A DNA stretch of 64,000 bases from Methylovirgula ligni. Its GTDB lineage: Bacteria; Pseudomonadota; Alphaproteobacteria; Rhizobiales; Beijerinckiaceae. A model generated the notes under the pieces. That model saw only the letters and a list, made by a program, of their open reading frames with translations. It was not told the DNA's origin and made no database searches. Within the stretch, counting starts at the first letter, position 1; every line of letters starts with the position of its first letter. The DNA is taken from assembly GCF_004135935.1 (NCBI RefSeq), contig NZ_CP025086.1, forward strand, positions 3,038,001 to 3,102,000. The letters run 5' to 3'. Of the stretch, positions 34,289 through 44,049 are shown in pieces. The position numbers and the translations under genes are program-made.

Positions 34289-35491
34289 TCAATGCGCCGT
34301 CGAAGCGGACGGTGATGAGGGAACCGTGCCGGCGGGCACTTGCGCACTGGCGCTGCTGGGCGCCGCGGCCGTAGCCGACGGCAAGGGCGAGGCGGTCACG
34401 TCATTGCTGACAGGCCTCTCGCCGAGGACGGCAGTCACATCCTCGTCCTGGATACGCCGACGCCCGATCTGCATGCCGATGGAGCGGACGACGTCCGGAA
34501 TATCGGCATAGGCGTCATGGTCGATGAGGCCGTCCGACTTGCCGGAAAGATCGTAGACCTTCACGCCCAGCCGCGCGAGCGCGGAGCGGTCTGCGGGCTT
34601 GCGCGGGTCGAGCGCACCGACACGCGGGCGATCGCCTGCCAGGGTCCGCGACAGCGACAGCGCGCGGTCGTCGGCGGATACAAGCACGGAGAAGTGCGAG
34701 GCATCGAGACCGGCGAGCTGCGAGCGGAACACCGAAAGATCGATATCCGGCGCCGCGAGCATGACGAGGCCGAGCTTGCCATTGAGGCTCGGGCTGCCGG
34801 CGATGGCGCGCTCATGCAGCGCCTCCATCGTCAGCCAGGTCCCCATGGAATGGGCGAGGATATGAATGCGCCCGATGTCGGGCACGTCGCTCAAATCTTT
34901 CAAGAGATCGGCAAGTGCGTCGCGCGAGGCCGTGGCGCTTTCCCGCGCCGCCTCATAATCGAGGAGATTGTCGCTTGCCGGCCAGGTGAAGAGCACCGGA
35001 ATGCCGCCGAAGCGCCCGTCCGTGACGATCTGGGCAAGACGGAAGCGCGCGGCGTCGAGGCCCGTGTTGAAGCCGTGAACGTAGAGAAGCACGTCACGGT
35101 TGGAGCCGATGCGGCCGGAAATATTGGTCGCGAGCTGATTGCGGAAATCTTCGCGGCTGAGCTCCTGCGCGCTCGCAACAGTGAAATGATGCGCCGGGTC
35201 GGCGGACCCGAAGGCAGGCCGCTCGATCTGGCCGGGGTGATGATCCGGCGGCACGCTCAAGATCTGCAGCGAATAGGCCGGACCATCGTTACGCATATGA
35301 TCGACGCCGCCAGAACCATCCTGGCGGGTCGAAACGACAAAGGTCAAAATCGAACGCGGCGTATCGGCGTTGGCCATGAAGCTGGTCATCGCGCTCGTCG
35401 AACCGCAGCCCGAGAGAAGGCTCAGGAGCAGCAAACCGGCTAAAGAAAGTAATGGTGTGCGGCACCGACGTGCCCACGAAAAGGCCAACAT
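34289..35491 (-). CDS. Alpha/beta-hydrolase lipoprotein (DUF900 family)
   Basis: Predicted lipoprotein of 400 residues from the ATG at 35491: hydrophobic signal with lipobox LLSGC, placing the acylated cysteine at residue 29. The hydrolase domain has the oxyanion-region VHGFNT and nucleophile elbow ILAHSMGTW (Ser-containing GxSxG-like), with D and H partners later (AAPDIDL, LIDHDAY), as in the DUF900 esterase-like family. The C-terminus is Ser/Pro/Ala-rich. The frame is open further upstream but without a secretion signal at the start. It is divergent from the FemAB-like gene. Confidence 0.85.
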   Translation of the reverse strand: MLAFSWARRCRTPLLSLAGLLLLSLLSGCGSTSAMTSFMANADTPRSILTFVVSTRQDGSGGVDHMRNDGPAYSLQILSVPPDHHPGQIERPAFGSADPAHHFTVASAQELSREDFRNQLATNISGRIGSNRDVLLYVHGFNTGLDAARFRLAQIVTDGRFGGIPVLFTWPASDNLLDYEAARESATASRDALADLLKDLSDVPDIGRIHILAHSMGTWLTMEALHERAIAGSPSLNGKLGLVMLAAPDIDLSVFRSQLAGLDASHFSVLVSADDRALSLSRTLAGDRPRVGALDPRKPADRSALARLGVKVYDLSGKSDGLIDHDAYADIPDVVRSIGMQIGRRRIQDEDVTAVLGERPVSNDVTASPLPSATAAAPSSASAQVPAGTVPSSPSASTAH

Positions 35492-35698
35492 TGAAAACCC
35501 CGCACGCCGCCTCCGGCGTTTGGCCGCGCCGAACCCTTTGTGCATGGCGCCAAAAGGTGACGATAATGGGACGCTGTTGCGCGATACCTCCCGCGAAAAC
35601 ATGGTTTTGGCCGTTTCTTGCTGCAAAAGCGAAGCGCGCTAAAATAGAAGCCTGCCCGGACCCACGGGCCGCACGCCCGTAGTCCACACCCGCACTCA

Positions 35699-36892
35699 AT
35701 GACATCGCAATTCAAAATCCGCATCGCGCCGACCATCCGGGAGATTGACGCCCGGCAATGGGATGCCTGCGCCAATCCGGACGCCGATAGTCTCAACCAA
35801 GCTGAAGCAGAGCCTCAAGAAGAGAGGTTCAACCCTTTTATCTCGCACGCCTTTCTTGCAGCGCTGGAGGAATCCGGCTCGGTTGGGCGCGGCAGCGGCT
35901 GGCTGCCGGCGCATGTGCTGGTCGAAGATTCCGCCGGGCGTCTTCTCGCCGCAGCGCCGACCTACCTCAAGTCCCATTCCATGGGCGAATATGTCTTCGA
36001 CCACGCCTGGGCCGACGCCTATGAGCGGGCCGGTCTCGACTATTATCCCAAGCTTCAGGTGGCTGTGCCGTTCACGCCCGCCACCGGACGCCGGCTGCTT
36101 GTCGCGCGCGGCGCAGGCGATGAAGCGCAAGCGGCGCTGATCCTCGGCCTGCGCAAATGGCGCGAGCAGGCGCAAGCCTCGTCGATTCACATCACCTTTC
36201 CGACAAAGGCCGAATGGCTCGCACTTGGCGAGGCCGGCTTTCTGCTCCGGACAGGCCAGCAATTCCACTTCGTCAACCGGGGCTATGAGAGCTTCGAGAA
36301 TTTTCTGTCCGATCTTGCTTCACGCAAGCGCAAGATGATCCGCCGCGAGCGCAAGGACTCGTTGGCGGATGGCATCACCATCGAAACGCTGACTGGAACC
36401 GATATCGGCGAAGCGCATTGGGATGCGTTCTTCAAATTCTACACGGACACCGGCGCACGCAAATGGGGCCACCCCTATCTCAACCGCCGCTTCTTCAGCG
36501 AGATCGGCAATAGATTGAGCCCGCATATCCTGCTTGTCCTGGCCAAGCGCGGCGGGCGCTATATCGCCGGCGCGCTGAATCTGATCGGCCGGGATGCTCT
36601 CTATGGCCGCTATTGGGGCGCGATCGAAGAGCATCCCTTCCTGCATTTCGAGGCCTGTTATTATCAGGCGATCGATTATGCCATCGCGCACAAATTGAAG
36701 CGCGTTGAAGCCGGCGCGCAAGGCGAGCACAAGCTCGCCCGTGGTTATACTGCCGTTACAACCTATTCCGCGCATGACATCGCTGACCCGCGTTTTGCGA
36801 CTGCAATCGACGATTATCTAACGCGCGAACGGCTCGCCATTGACGAGCAAATTGCCGAATATGCCGACCTCGGGCCTTTCAAGAAGGGCTGA
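35699..36892 (+). CDS. FemAB/GNAT-like acyltransferase (DUF482 family)
   Basis: 397 residues with two GNAT-like halves, as in the FemAB-like peptidogalycan/acyltransferase family (formerly DUF482). Recognisable segments are NPFISHAFLAALEESGSVG, GEYVFDHAWADAYERAG, RKRKMIRRERK and GRYWGAIEEHPFLHFEACYY with a final EAGAQGEHKLARGY. Cytoplasmic; substrate not established, and a link to cell-wall synthesis is by family analogy only. No ribosome-binding site is evident before the ATG at 35699, so a leaderless start is possible. Confidence 0.88.
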   Translation: MTSQFKIRIAPTIREIDARQWDACANPDADSLNQAEAEPQEERFNPFISHAFLAALEESGSVGRGSGWLPAHVLVEDSAGRLLAAAPTYLKSHSMGEYVFDHAWADAYERAGLDYYPKLQVAVPFTPATGRRLLVARGAGDEAQAALILGLRKWREQAQASSIHITFPTKAEWLALGEAGFLLRTGQQFHFVNRGYESFENFLSDLASRKRKMIRRERKDSLADGITIETLTGTDIGEAHWDAFFKFYTDTGARKWGHPYLNRRFFSEIGNRLSPHILLVLAKRGGRYIAGALNLIGRDALYGRYWGAIEEHPFLHFEACYYQAIDYAIAHKLKRVEAGAQGEHKLARGYTAVTTYSAHDIADPRFATAIDDYLTRERLAIDEQIAEYADLGPFKKG

Positions 36893-37067
36893 AGATCGAC
36901 GTCGCACGACGATTTATTCAACAAAATTCGATGCATCGCAGGGCTCGCGTAAGCATCGGATGGCTTTTATTGACGCGGAAGTCATCACGCTTCGAATCGT
37001 TCGAGAAGTCTTTTCGCCGCGCGTCGCCGTGATTATCGTGGCGGCATCAGTAACAGGGATCAAGGTC

Positions 37068-37493
37068 ATGGCGCTCGTCTACGATAACGACAACGTCTTC
37101 GCGAAAATCCTGCGCGGCGAGATTCCCTCTTACAAGGTTTATGAGGACGATATCGCCCTTGCCTTTCTCGACATCATGCCGCGCATCGATGGCCATACGC
37201 TTGTCATCCCGAAATTTCCGGCGCGCACCTTTCTCGATGCGGATGCCGACAAGCTGGGCCAACTCATCAAGCGTGTGCAGAAAGTCGCCCGCGCGGTGAA
37301 GAACAGTCTGGGCGCGGAAGGCTTGACGCTGCTGCAATCGAACGAAAGCGCCGGCGGCCAGGTGATCTTTCACCTGCACTTTCACCTCCTGCCGCGCTGG
37401 GAGGGTGTTGAGCTGAAACCGGCGGGGAGCCAGATGGAAGCGCCCGAAGCGCTTCAGAAAATCCAAACCAAAATCGCCGCGGCACTAAAATAG
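37068..37493 (+). CDS. HIT-family nucleotide hydrolase
   Basis: 141-residue histidine-triad protein (Hint branch) that hydrolyses nucleotide phosphoramidates or related nucleotides in the cytoplasm. It begins YDNDNVFAKILRGEIPSYKV and carries the triad HLHFHLLP near 113-120, with ESAGGQVIFHLHFH just before. The ATG at 37068 is chosen over longer frames because family proteins start there. The 175 bp upstream holds no gene. A hairpin terminator follows, shared with convergent clpA. Confidence 0.94.
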   Translation: MALVYDNDNVFAKILRGEIPSYKVYEDDIALAFLDIMPRIDGHTLVIPKFPARTFLDADADKLGQLIKRVQKVARAVKNSLGAEGLTLLQSNESAGGQVIFHLHFHLLPRWEGVELKPAGSQMEAPEALQKIQTKIAAALK

Positions 37494-37505
37494 AGCTGAA
37501 ATAGA

Positions 37506-37529
37506 AAGGGGCGGCCGAAGCCGCCCCTT
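37506..37529. terminator. Bidirectional terminator between HIT gene and clpA
   Basis: AAGGGGCGGC-CGAA-GCCGCCCCTT, a 10-bp stem with tetraloop, 12 bp after the HIT stop and 23 bp after the clpA stop. The flanking T-runs are short in both directions. Confidence 0.75.
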
Positions 37530-37552
37530 GTATATCGTGGCCTCAAGAGCCC

Positions 37553-40105
37553 TCAGCCCTGCAACGGCACATTGGGCACGATGCCGGACGGCTTGGCCTC
37601 GTCCTCGGCGCTCGTCTCGTCCGTGGTCTCGCCTTCGATTGCGGCATCGTCGTCAGGCTGATCCTCGTCGGGCTCACCTTCCGGCCCGTTGTCGTCGTCA
37701 TCGTCGGTCGTCTTGGCCTTGCGCGCCTTGGCCCGGCGCACTTCCGGCTCCGGCCGCACGCGCTTCTTGCTGGCCTCGACGATATCCTTCTCCGGGCGCG
37801 GCAGAACCGGCCCTTCGGGGAAGACGAAGCCAAGCGTCTTGCTGCCGTCCTCGGCCGCAATGACAACGACGCGCACATTACCGCCGTTCTTCAGCCGGCC
37901 GAAGAGCACTTCATCAGCCAGCGGCGTCTTGATCGTCTGCTGGATGATGCGGGCCATCGGCCGCGCGCCCATCTGCTCGTCATAGCCGTGCTCCACGAGC
38001 CAGTTGCGCGCCTCGTCGGTCAGCTCGATCGTCACATTGCGCTCGGCGAGCTGGGCGTCGAGCTGCATGATGAACTTGTCGACGACCTTGGCCACGACTT
38101 CGGTCGGCAGATGGCCGAAGTTGACGACCGCATCGAGCCGGTTGCGGAATTCCGGCGCGAACATGCGATTGATCGCCTCGGTATCCTCGCCTTCCCGCTT
38201 GGTGCGGGTGAAGCCATAGGCCTCACGCTGCATGTCGGCGGCGCCGGCATTGGTCGTCATGATCAGGATCACGTTGCGGAAGTCGATCTGCTTGCCGTTG
38301 TGATCGGTGAGCTTGCCGTGATCCATCACCTGCAACAGGATGTTGTAGAGATCCGGATGCGCTTTCTCGATCTCGTCGAGCAGCAGCACGCTATGCGGAT
38401 GTTGATCGATCGCATCGGTCAGCAGGCCGCCCTGATCGAAGCCGACATAGCCGGGAGGTGCGCCGATCAGGCGCGACACCGTGTGCCGCTCCATATATTC
38501 GGACATGTCGAAGCGGATCAGTTCCACGCCAAGGGCAGTCGCGAGCTGGCGCGCAACCTCCGTCTTACCGACGCCTGTCGGGCCGGAGAAGAGGTAGGAG
38601 CCAATCGGCTTCTCGCCGTCGCGCAGTCCGGCACGGGCGAGCTTGATCGCCGAGGTCAGCGCCTGGATGGCCTTGTTCTGACCATAGACCACCCGCTCCA
38701 GGGTCTGCGTCAGATGCTCGAGCACTTCGGCATCGTCCTTCGACACGGTCTTGGGCGGAATCCGCGCCATCGTCGCGATCGTCGTTTCGATCTCCTTGAT
38801 GCCGATCGTCTTCTTGCGCTTGGCCTCCGGCACCAGCATCTGGCTCGCACCGGTCTCGTCGATCACGTCGATCGCCTTGTCCGGCAGCTTGCGGTCATGG
38901 ATGTAACGGGCGGAAAGCTCCACCGCCGCCTTCACCGCCTCGTTGGTATAGCGAACCTTGTGATAGTCCTCGAAATAGGGCTTCAGCCCCTTCATGATCT
39001 CGATCGCATCCTCGACCGACGGCTCGTTGACGTCGATCTTCTGGAAACGGCGGACGAGCGCGCGGTCCTTCTCGAAATATTGGCGATATTCCTTGTAGGT
39101 CGTCGAGCCGATGCAGCGCAGAGTTCCCTGCGCCAGAGCGGGCTTGAGTAGATTCGACGCATCCATCGCCCCGCCGGAGGTGGCGCCGGCGCCGATGACC
39201 GTGTGAATCTCGTCGATGAAGAGAATCGCCTTCTTGTGGTTCTCGATCTCCTTCATCACCTGTTTCAGCCGCTCTTCGAAATCGCCGCGATAGCGCGTGC
39301 CGGCAAGCAGCGTGCCCATATCGAGGGCAAAGACGGTCGCGTCGGCGAGCACTTCCGGCACTTCGTTCTTGACGATCTTGCGCGCCAGGCCTTCGGCGAT
39401 CGCCGTCTTGCCGACACCCGGATCGCCGACGAGCAGCGGATTGTTCTTATGCCGGCGGCAGAGAACCTGGATGGTGCGAAGCACCTCCGGCTCGCGGCCG
39501 ATCAGCGGATCGATGCGCCCTTCCTTCGCCTTGCGATTGAGATTGACGCAATAGGCCTCGAGCGCGCCTTCCTTCTTCTTCGACTCGCCGTTGTCTTTGT
39601 CTTTTCCGTCGCGGCCGTCATCATCTTCGGCTCCGCGCGGTGTCTTGGAGGAATCAGACATACCGGGCCTCTTCGCTATACCGTGGCTGATGTAGTTCAC
39701 CGCGTCGTAGCGGGTCATATCCTGCTCTTGCAGGAAATAGGCGGCATGGCTTTCCCGTTCGGCGAAAATCGCCACCAGGACATTGGCGCCGGTCACTTCC
39801 TCGCGCCCGGACGATTGGACATGGATCACCGCGCGCTGGATGACGCGCTGGAACCCGGCCGTGGGCTTGGCATCCTCGCGGCCGTCGCTGACGAGATTAT
39901 CGAGTTCCTGATCGATATAATCGCGCAGGTTCTTGCGCAGAATATCGAGATCGACCGAACACGCCCGCAGCACCGCCGCGGCATCGCTGTCCTCGGTTAG
40001 ACTCAATAATAGGTGCTCCAGCGTCGCATATTCATGGTGCCGCTCATTGGCGACTGCCAGCGCACGGTGAAGAGTCTGTTCGAGATTACGCGAGAAGGAC
40101 GGCAT
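37553..40105 (-). CDS. clpA: ATP-dependent Clp protease ATPase subunit ClpA
   Basis: AAA+ unfoldase that feeds substrates, including ClpS-delivered N-degron proteins, into ClpP. 850 residues: N domain (1-145), acidic/basic linker (150-180), first AAA module with Walker A GDPGVGKT (227-234) and LFIDEIHT, second module with GPTGVGKT (508-515) and [10 protein letters not shown]. The last 80 or so residues are a highly acidic tail ([16 protein letters not shown]) absent from E. coli ClpA. The start is 15 bp after clpS, forming a clpS-clpA operon. Confidence 0.96.
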   Translation of the reverse strand: MPSFSRNLEQTLHRALAVANERHHEYATLEHLLLSLTEDSDAAAVLRACSVDLDILRKNLRDYIDQELDNLVSDGREDAKPTAGFQRVIQRAVIHVQSSGREEVTGANVLVAIFAERESHAAYFLQEQDMTRYDAVNYISHGIAKRPGMSDSSKTPRGAEDDDGRDGKDKDNGESKKKEGALEAYCVNLNRKAKEGRIDPLIGREPEVLRTIQVLCRRHKNNPLLVGDPGVGKTAIAEGLARKIVKNEVPEVLADATVFALDMGTLLAGTRYRGDFEERLKQVMKEIENHKKAILFIDEIHTVIGAGATSGGAMDASNLLKPALAQGTLRCIGSTTYKEYRQYFEKDRALVRRFQKIDVNEPSVEDAIEIMKGLKPYFEDYHKVRYTNEAVKAAVELSARYIHDRKLPDKAIDVIDETGASQMLVPEAKRKKTIGIKEIETTIATMARIPPKTVSKDDAEVLEHLTQTLERVVYGQNKAIQALTSAIKLARAGLRDGEKPIGSYLFSGPTGVGKTEVARQLATALGVELIRFDMSEYMERHTVSRLIGAPPGYVGFDQGGLLTDAIDQHPHSVLLLDEIEKAHPDLYNILLQVMDHGKLTDHNGKQIDFRNVILIMTTNAGAADMQREAYGFTRTKREGEDTEAINRMFAPEFRNRLDAVVNFGHLPTEVVAKVVDKFIMQLDAQLAERNVTIELTDEARNWLVEHGYDEQMGARPMARIIQQTIKTPLADEVLFGRLKNGGNVRVVVIAAEDGSKTLGFVFPEGPVLPRPEKDIVEASKKRVRPEPEVRRAKARKAKTTDDDDDNGPEGEPDEDQPDDDAAIEGETTDETSAEDEAKPSGIVPNVPLQG

Positions 40106-40120
40106 GGCGGCTCAAACCTC

Positions 40121-40468
40121 TCATTTCTTTTCCATGATGCATTGCAGCGGATGCTGGTGCTTCCTGGCATAGTCCATCACTTGGGTGACTTTCGTTTCAG
40201 CAACCTCGTAAGTGAAAATACCGCATTCGCCGACGCCATGCTGGTGGACATGGAGCATGATACGCGTCGCGTCTTCGGCGCCTTTGTTGAAATATTTGCG
40301 CAGAACGACAACGACGAATTCCATCGGCGTGTAATCGTCGTTAAGCAACAGCACGCGATACATATTCGGACGTCGCGTCTGCGGTTTGGCGCGCGCGATA
40401 ACCGCGGTGCCATTGCCCGGTCCCGGGTCACCGTTTTTTTGCTGATCTTTGGCCGCCCGTAACGGCAT
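40121..40468 (-). CDS. clpS: ClpA adaptor ClpS
   Basis: N-end-rule adaptor, 115 residues, that binds destabilising N-terminal residues and docks on the ClpA N domain. A disordered, basic N-terminus (about 35 residues) precedes the core [17 protein letters not shown], then [20 protein letters not shown]. The start at 40468 is decided by AGGAGG seven bases upstream. It is the first gene of clpS-clpA. Confidence 0.95.
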   Translation of the reverse strand: MPLRAAKDQQKNGDPGPGNGTAVIARAKPQTRRPNMYRVLLLNDDYTPMEFVVVVLRKYFNKGAEDATRIMLHVHQHGVGECGIFTYEVAETKVTQVMDYARKHQHPLQCIMEKK

Positions 40469-40871
40469 GCCCAAGCCTCCTGTCGCGCCAAAAGCACGGA
40501 GATGCCGGAAGCCTTTCCGACCGGCGCCTCCGGTCGACACAATCATAACCCCGGTTCTCGGCGCTCGCCTAGGCGAAACTGCGCTATGAATACCACTGCG
40601 AGCAATAATCCTGCCGACCTATGCAAGATAGAGACAATCGGGGAAGTTTCCAGAACGAGTGTGTCATCTCAAAGATAATTTATTTCGCTTTTCTATCGAT
40701 TCGGCAATTTTCCGCCGCATCCTGCGCGGACTTGCGCGCAAATAAAAAGGCTCGACGAATGTCGAGCCTTCTGTGGTCTGTAGGGTGTTCCGTACGCCTG
40801 TACGCAATACTCAACTCACGCACCCGCCGGCCGGCGCAACGCCAGCCGCCCAGATGTATGGCGCGAGCCTT
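40469..40871. other. Intergenic region clpS-phasin gene
   Basis: 403 bp. It holds the clpS promoter region, a short dyad GACCGG-CGCCT-CCGGTC at 40519-40535 and the phasin-gene terminator at 40747-40770. An open frame of 95 codons on the plus strand here lacks recognisable protein features and is not called. Confidence 0.6.
40747..40770 (-). terminator. Rho-independent terminator of the phasin gene
   Basis: On the minus strand AAGGCTCGAC-ATTC-GTCGAGCCTT is followed by TTTATT. It is 100 bp downstream of the phasin stop codon. Confidence 0.88.
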
Positions 40872-41228
40872 TTACTTCGGCGCCACGGTGCTCGCCACGG
40901 ACTGAACCTTGGCGATGACGGTCTCTACCGGCTTGAAAGCTTCCTTGGCGAGACTGGCGTAGAGTTCGCCGATCTTGGTCGACTGAGCGACAAAGCCTTC
41001 GTAAGCAACCTTGGCATATTCGGACTGGATCTGGATCGCAGTGTCGAGCGACTTCGCGCCGACGAGCTTCTCCAGGTAGGCCGAGCCTGTCTCGAGCGAG
41101 CGCTTGGAATAATCGGTGGTTTCCGAAGCAATCGTCTGCAGGCCTTTGGCAAGAGACGACGCTACCGCACTGGCAGCTTCGAGCTGCTCTTTGCCAAACT
41201 TCTGGAAGTCCTCAAAATTCGCGGCCAT
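40872..41228 (-). CDS. phaP: Phasin (PHA granule-associated protein)
   Basis: Small amphipathic protein coating polyhydroxyalkanoate granules. The 118-residue product is almost entirely helical: MAANFEDFQKFGKEQLEAA, YSKRSLETGSAYLEKLVGAK and IQIQSEYAKVAYEGFVAQ are standard phasin segments. The start at 41228 has AAGGAG nine bases upstream. Two PhaR-type sites lie about 85-125 bp upstream and a strong terminator downstream, so it is a single-gene unit. It indicates that the organism stores PHA. Confidence 0.9.
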   Translation of the reverse strand: MAANFEDFQKFGKEQLEAASAVASSLAKGLQTIASETTDYSKRSLETGSAYLEKLVGAKSLDTAIQIQSEYAKVAYEGFVAQSTKIGELYASLAKEAFKPVETVIAKVQSVASTVAPK

Positions 41229-41312
41229 GTTCTTCTGCTCCTTTGGTTGACGCGCATTGCATGCCAAAGAGGCTTTGCGTCGAATAAGCCCCGGGCCCGC
41301 GTTTTGAAATAG

Positions 41313-41324
41313 TGCATCGCACAA
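41313..41324. promoter_or_regulatory. PhaR-type operator, site 1 of the phasin gene
   Basis: TGCATCGCACAA fits TGC-RNY-GCA followed by SMA, the form I recall for the Bradyrhizobium PHA regulator PhaR. It lies about 85 bp upstream of the phasin start codon. Confidence 0.6.
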
Positions 41325-41342
41325 TCGAAGTCAACAAAATTT

Positions 41343-41354
41343 TGCAGCGCAGCA
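41343..41354. promoter_or_regulatory. PhaR-type operator, site 2 of the phasin gene
   Basis: TGCAGCGCAGCA fits the same pattern, 30 bp (about three helical turns) from site 1. Confidence 0.6.
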
Positions 41355-41527
41355 AAAAATCCCGTTCTGACCCGCCGATCGGGGATTGAAACACTCTCCT
41401 TAACCTCGGGGTAACCGAAGTATTTTAGCCTCATTTTATCTTTTGGGCCAGACGCGGAAAATCACCGCGGGCCGCCGCGAGTGGCGGTTAAGTCCTTGAA
41501 TAGACGTATTGAGGGAATAGGTGCGTG

Positions 41528-43165
41528 ATGTTCGGGCGTAACTTGGCGGGACGTGGGCGTTCCTTGATCCTCGCGGGTTTCGTGGCCTCGCTGCTACCGG
41601 CGCTCGCCACGCCGGCGCAGGCCCACCACCACCATCATTACCGGCACCTCGCCCGTCATTCGCGCCATTCGGAACATAGCCGGTTCGCCGCCCATCATCG
41701 GCACGAGCGCCATTTCGCCGCGCATGGAGCTGCCCCCTCGCGGCTGGCCGAAATCGTGGTCGATTCAAATTCCGGCCGCGTGCTCTATGCGCAAAACGAG
41801 GACGAGTTGCGCCATCCGGCCTCGATTACCAAGGTGATGACGCTCTATCTCCTGTTCAAAGAGCTGGACAGGGGCCGGCTGAATCTGAGCTCGCGTCTGA
41901 CGATCTCCCGCCACGCCGCCGCGCAGGCGCCGACGAAGCTGGGGTTGCGGCCGGGTCAGACGATCGCCGTCGATGACGCAATCAAGGCCATCGTGACCAA
42001 ATCCGCCAACGACATCGCCGTCGCCATCGCCGAGAACATCGGCGGCAGCGAGGAAAATTTCTGCGCCATGATGACGCGCGAAGCCCATGCGCTCGGCATG
42101 ATGCACACGCATTATGCGGATGCCTCGGGCCTGCCCAACGACGCGCAGATCACGACCGCCGCCGATCTCGCCATCCTCGGCCGCGCCGTCCAGGAGCGCT
42201 TTCCACGCTATTTCCATTATTTTTCGCTGGAAGAGTTCGCCTATCACGGTCAGCGGATCCGCAACCACAATCACCTGCTCGGCCGAATTCCCGGCCTCGA
42301 CGGCATCAAGACGGGCTATACGAACGCTTCCGGTTTCAATCTCCTGACCTCTGTGCATTACCGCGGCCATGCCATCGTCGCCGTCGTGCTCGGCGGAGCA
42401 ACCGCGGCGAGCCGCGACCGCGCCATGGCTGCGCTTATCGGCCGCGAGATCGGCGAGGCCTCGACGCGCCGCAGCGCGCCAATGATCGCGGAAGTCGCCG
42501 ACGAACGCGCCAGCCGCCACGAGGACGTAGTGCCGGTGCAAGAAACGCGGGCGCGCGACTCCTCCCACGACTCCTGGGCAGCGCGCGCCGAGGCGCTGGG
42601 CATAGCATCGCAAGACGGCACCGACGTACCCTTGCCGGTAGAACGGCCGCGCCCTGCCTATATCGCCAGCACGCCGGCCGCGACCGACAACGATATGACG
42701 ACCGGCAGCGTCAACCGCGCCGCGCTGGACGGCTCGACCGAGCGGCCGGAAGCTTCAACGACAACGCCCTCAACCTTGCATTGGGTCACTGGTCCCGCCC
42801 CGGCGAAATCCGCGCAAACGTCGCCCGGCATCAGCGATAGCGCCCTTGCCGCAGCGGGCATCTCGGTCAAGCCGCAATCGCGCACTGACGCGCCTGCCGC
42901 AGACCCGGAGGTCGCCGCGCACCCCGGCTGGATCATCCAGATCGGCGCGACCGATGACGAAGCCAAGGCGGGCGCACTGCTCGCCCGCGTCAAGGCGCGC
43001 AAGCTCAGCGCCCTCGACGACGCCGAGGCTTTTACCGAGAAAGTGCAGAAAGGCGACGCGACGCTCTACCGGGCACGTTTCGCCGGCCTCGATGCCGATG
43101 GCGCGGAGGCCGCCTGCCGCAGCTTGAAAAGATCCGGCTTCGGCTGTTTTGCAATGAAGAATTAG
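41528..43165 (+). CDS. D-alanyl-D-alanine carboxypeptidase with SPOR domain
   Basis: Penicillin-binding D,D-carboxypeptidase (DacF/PBP5-like), 545 residues. Signal peptide 1-32, then an exceptionally His-rich stretch (33-68, starting HHHHHYRHLARHSRH), the transpeptidase-like domain with SxxK S99-K102 (ASITKVM), SAN (KSANDIA) and KTG (GIKTGYTNASGF), a Pro/Thr-rich linker and a C-terminal SPOR-like domain (WIIQIGATDDEAKAG... LYRARFAGL) that binds denuded septal glycan. The start is ATG 41528, with GTG one codon before it. The 300 bp upstream carries the phasin operators but no gene. Confidence 0.92.
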   Translation: MFGRNLAGRGRSLILAGFVASLLPALATPAQAHHHHHYRHLARHSRHSEHSRFAAHHRHERHFAAHGAAPSRLAEIVVDSNSGRVLYAQNEDELRHPASITKVMTLYLLFKELDRGRLNLSSRLTISRHAAAQAPTKLGLRPGQTIAVDDAIKAIVTKSANDIAVAIAENIGGSEENFCAMMTREAHALGMMHTHYADASGLPNDAQITTAADLAILGRAVQERFPRYFHYFSLEEFAYHGQRIRNHNHLLGRIPGLDGIKTGYTNASGFNLLTSVHYRGHAIVAVVLGGATAASRDRAMAALIGREIGEASTRRSAPMIAEVADERASRHEDVVPVQETRARDSSHDSWAARAEALGIASQDGTDVPLPVERPRPAYIASTPAATDNDMTTGSVNRAALDGSTERPEASTTTPSTLHWVTGPAPAKSAQTSPGISDSALAAAGISVKPQSRTDAPAADPEVAAHPGWIIQIGATDDEAKAGALLARVKARKLSALDDAEAFTEKVQKGDATLYRARFAGLDADGAEAACRSLKRSGFGCFAMKN

Positions 43166-43219
43166 GGGATCGGTTTTATCCTCTTTGTCTAGAGGAAACC
43201 GGTGTGTACCGCGTAGGAG

Positions 43220-43945
43220 TTAGTGGTGTCTGCGCATCAGAACGTCCTTGGCCTCGTTGACACGAGCCGCCAGATCCGTCGGCCCCCCGTGGTCGGGATG
43301 CAGTTTCTTGATCAGGGACCGGTGCGAGCGCATGACATCGTCGCGCGTCGCCCCCTTGTGAAGGCCCAGGACCTCATAAGCCTCATCCTCGGACATTACG
43401 CCCGGACGGGAACGCGCCTGCGCGCGACGGCTCCGCGTGTCCGCACCCTCGTTTCCTGCCGCACGCCATCCGGGAAACCGGCGGTCCAGATAAGCCTCTA
43501 ACAGCCGCGCGCCCTCCGGATCGTCACTGAGACAGAGCCGGTGCAACGCTTCGCATTGTTCGCGCGTCATATGGGCGAGTGACTTGCCTTCGTCCGGGCC
43601 GGCCAGCACCGTCCCGCACATCACGCCCGAAGCATGATCGACTTCCATTTCGATCACCGCCGAGCGCAGCCGCGATGTGGCGCCGGTTCGCCGCCCGGTC
43701 CCCGGCCCGGATCGCGCGGGCGGCGATTTTCTCGCACCCACCAGAAGCCAAAGACCAAATGCAGCCAGCACCAGGGCGCCATCGAGACTGCCGCGCAGCA
43801 GGGCGAGCCCCGCAAGCGCCAGAACGCCGAGACTGGCGAAACGGCGCAAGGCCAGTGCCAGCGCGGCAGGATTGGCGCGTGCGAAGGCTCTCGTGCCAAA
43901 GAGCGCGAGATAAAGGATGAGAACGCCGGCGAGGATATAAGGCAA
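43220..43945 (-). CDS. Membrane-anchored J-domain protein
   Basis: Type III DnaJ-like cochaperone of 241 residues. Two hydrophobic segments (about 1-20 and 35-70) precede an uncharacterised region with MEVDHASGVMCGTVLAGPDEG and a C-terminal J domain: DEAYEVLGLHKGATRDDV, HPD in KKLHPDHGG. Such proteins (DjlA-like or TIM14-like) stimulate DnaK at the membrane. The start is TTG at 43945. It is convergent with the carboxypeptidase gene; an imperfect hairpin (43172-43204) lies between. Confidence 0.87.
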   Translation of the reverse strand: MPYILAGVLILYLALFGTRAFARANPAALALALRRFASLGVLALAGLALLRGSLDGALVLAAFGLWLLVGARKSPPARSGPGTGRRTGATSRLRSAVIEMEVDHASGVMCGTVLAGPDEGKSLAHMTREQCEALHRLCLSDDPEGARLLEAYLDRRFPGWRAAGNEGADTRSRRAQARSRPGVMSEDEAYEVLGLHKGATRDDVMRSHRSLIKKLHPDHGGPTDLAARVNEAKDVLMRRHH

Positions 43946-44049
43946 TCCGCCCTGCCCGTGTTAATGCCGCTTCACGTTCCTACGCCGGCGCGTTCCCGGC
44001 AAGCGACTTTGCGGGCAAGACGCGCATTTTTGCGTGACGGCATGCCGCG

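Noticed and set aside
36931-36950. TGCATCGCA upstream of the HIT gene as another PhaR site
   Set aside because: A single match failing the trailing SMA bases, with no link to PHA genes; expected by chance at this GC content.
40621-40905. 95-codon frame between clpS and the phasin gene
   Set aside because: It crosses the phasin terminator and the end of the phasin gene and shows no protein-like features.
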